Assembly: GCF_001074565.1 (NCBI RefSeq)
Contig: NZ_JUQX01000059.1
Location: 43,323-107,322 of the forward strand
Length of the DNA: 64,000 bases
Direction of reading: 5' to 3'
Source of the DNA: Streptococcus pseudopneumoniae
Lineage (GTDB): Bacteria; Bacillota; Bacilli; Lactobacillales; Streptococcaceae
Shown here piece after piece: positions 63,698 through 64,000 of the stretch; positions within the stretch are counted from its first letter, which is position 1, and every line of letters begins with the position of its first letter. The position numbers and the translations under genes were made by a program. A model generated the notes under the pieces. It made no database searches. It was not told the origin of the DNA and saw only the letters and a program-made list of their open reading frames with translations.

Positions 63698-64000
63698 TGA
63701 CCCCCAAAAGTTGGACAATTAATTTATCCGAAGGATTTAGTTCTGTATTGCACAGGGCTAAGTCCTTTTAGTTTGACTTTGATTCGTTTGTTGTTGTAGT
63801 AATCAATGTAGTCCACAATAGCTTGTTCAAGGTCTCCTAAAGACCTAAAGTGCTTCTCATAATCATAAAACATTTCGGATTTCAAAATGCCAGAGAAGGA
63901 CTCCATCATGCCATTGTCTGGGCTGTTGCCCTTGCGTGATATGGATGCTTGAATTCCCTTACTCTCTAGGAACCGATGATAAGAATCGTGTTGGTATTGC
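63698..64000 (-). mobile_element. IS3-family insertion sequence, one end
   Basis: Begins with TGACCCCCAAAAGTTGG, a terminal inverted repeat of the IS3/IS150-like type, 26 bases before the stop of a transposase gene on the minus strand. The other end lies outside the window. Confidence 0.85.
63724..64000 (-). CDS. IS3-family transposase OrfB, C-terminal part (truncated by window)
   Basis: Reading on the minus strand, the open frame runs from the window edge (QYQHDSYHRFLESKGIQ) through SRKGNSPDNGMMESFSGILKSE and on to HFRSLGDLEQAIVDYIDYYN and a TAA at 63724. The ESFSGILKSE stretch carries the final glutamate of the DDE site. It is the end of OrfB; the rest is off the window. Confidence 0.88.
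   Translation of the reverse strand, partial: QYQHDSYHRFLESKGIQASISRKGNSPDNGMMESFSGILKSEMFYDYEKHFRSLGDLEQAIVDYIDYYNNKRIKVKLKGLSPVQYRTKSFG

Larger units (their letters stand above)
25141..64000. mobile_element. Integrative and conjugative element, ICESa2603/89K-like, left part
   Basis: Starts at the 3' end of rplL and runs past the window. It carries a replication initiator, DNA methyltransferase, VirD4, VirB6, PrgI, VirB4, VirB1-like and SNF2-type genes, a lantibiotic cargo and PezAT. This content and rplL insertion match the ICE family of Streptococcus typified by ICESa2603 and the S. suis 89K island. Integrase, relaxase and right end are not visible here. The cargo spans about 47705-59507. 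Confidence 0.88.

Overview
The window is chromosomal DNA from a mitis-group Streptococcus (S. mitis, S. oralis, S. pseudopneumoniae or S. pneumoniae). Evidence is the pneumococcus-like gene order aroC-tyrA-ylbF-like-aroA-aroK-pheA-psr and mecA, hom-thrB, msrAB, an ABC pair, an amidohydrolase and rplJ-rplL, a BOX repeat, LicD phosphocholine-type enzymes and a choline-binding protein. A Pce-type choline-binding gene beside the licD cluster suggests a commensal such as S. mitis rather than a typical pneumococcus; the species is an inference.

Layout: 1-5649 is the aromatic amino acid operon ending in a LytR-CpsA-Psr protein. 5795-14696 is a surface glycopolymer (probably teichoic acid) island with three LicD domains, a GT2 glycosyltransferase, a polymerase/ligase-LicD fusion, a Pce-like phosphorylcholine esterase gene broken by one in-frame TAG, and a Wzx-type flippase. 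14819-25155 is housekeeping: mecA, hom-thrB, BOX, msrAB, heterodimeric ABC exporter, amidohydrolase, and rplJ-rplL with an L10 leader.

From the last 15 bases of rplL (25141-25155, the att core of the ICESa2603/89K family as I recall it) to beyond the right end lies an integrative and conjugative element. It carries a RepA-like initiator, an orphan C5 methyltransferase, an Spx-like protein without the CXXC, a CPBP protease, a type IV secretion module (VirD4, Maff2-like pilin candidate, VirB6-like, PrgI, VirB4, lysozyme-CHAP protein), a small GNAT toxin-antitoxin-like pair, a 2080-residue methylase-helicase, a primase-like Toprim protein and PezAT. An IS3-family transposase fragment runs off the right edge. 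Integrase, relaxase and attR are not in the window.

The main cargo (47705-59507) is a class II lantibiotic locus: four tandem precursors, a 35-residue membrane peptide, a BceAB-type ABC transporter, a NarL-type two-component system, LanM, and a C39-peptidase LanT. It matches the organisation I recall for the pneumolancidin (pld) locus of S. pneumoniae, so the system is probably described. Less likely to be described are an exactly spaced box, TTGCAC-N4-TACTCAT, before three of its four transcription units (lanA1, ABC, lanM) but not before the regulator genes, and the small membrane peptide. In the ICE backbone three promoters share GTGATA-N4-TTTCAA-N11-(-10), one of them driving a roughly 106-base multi-hairpin leader RNA.
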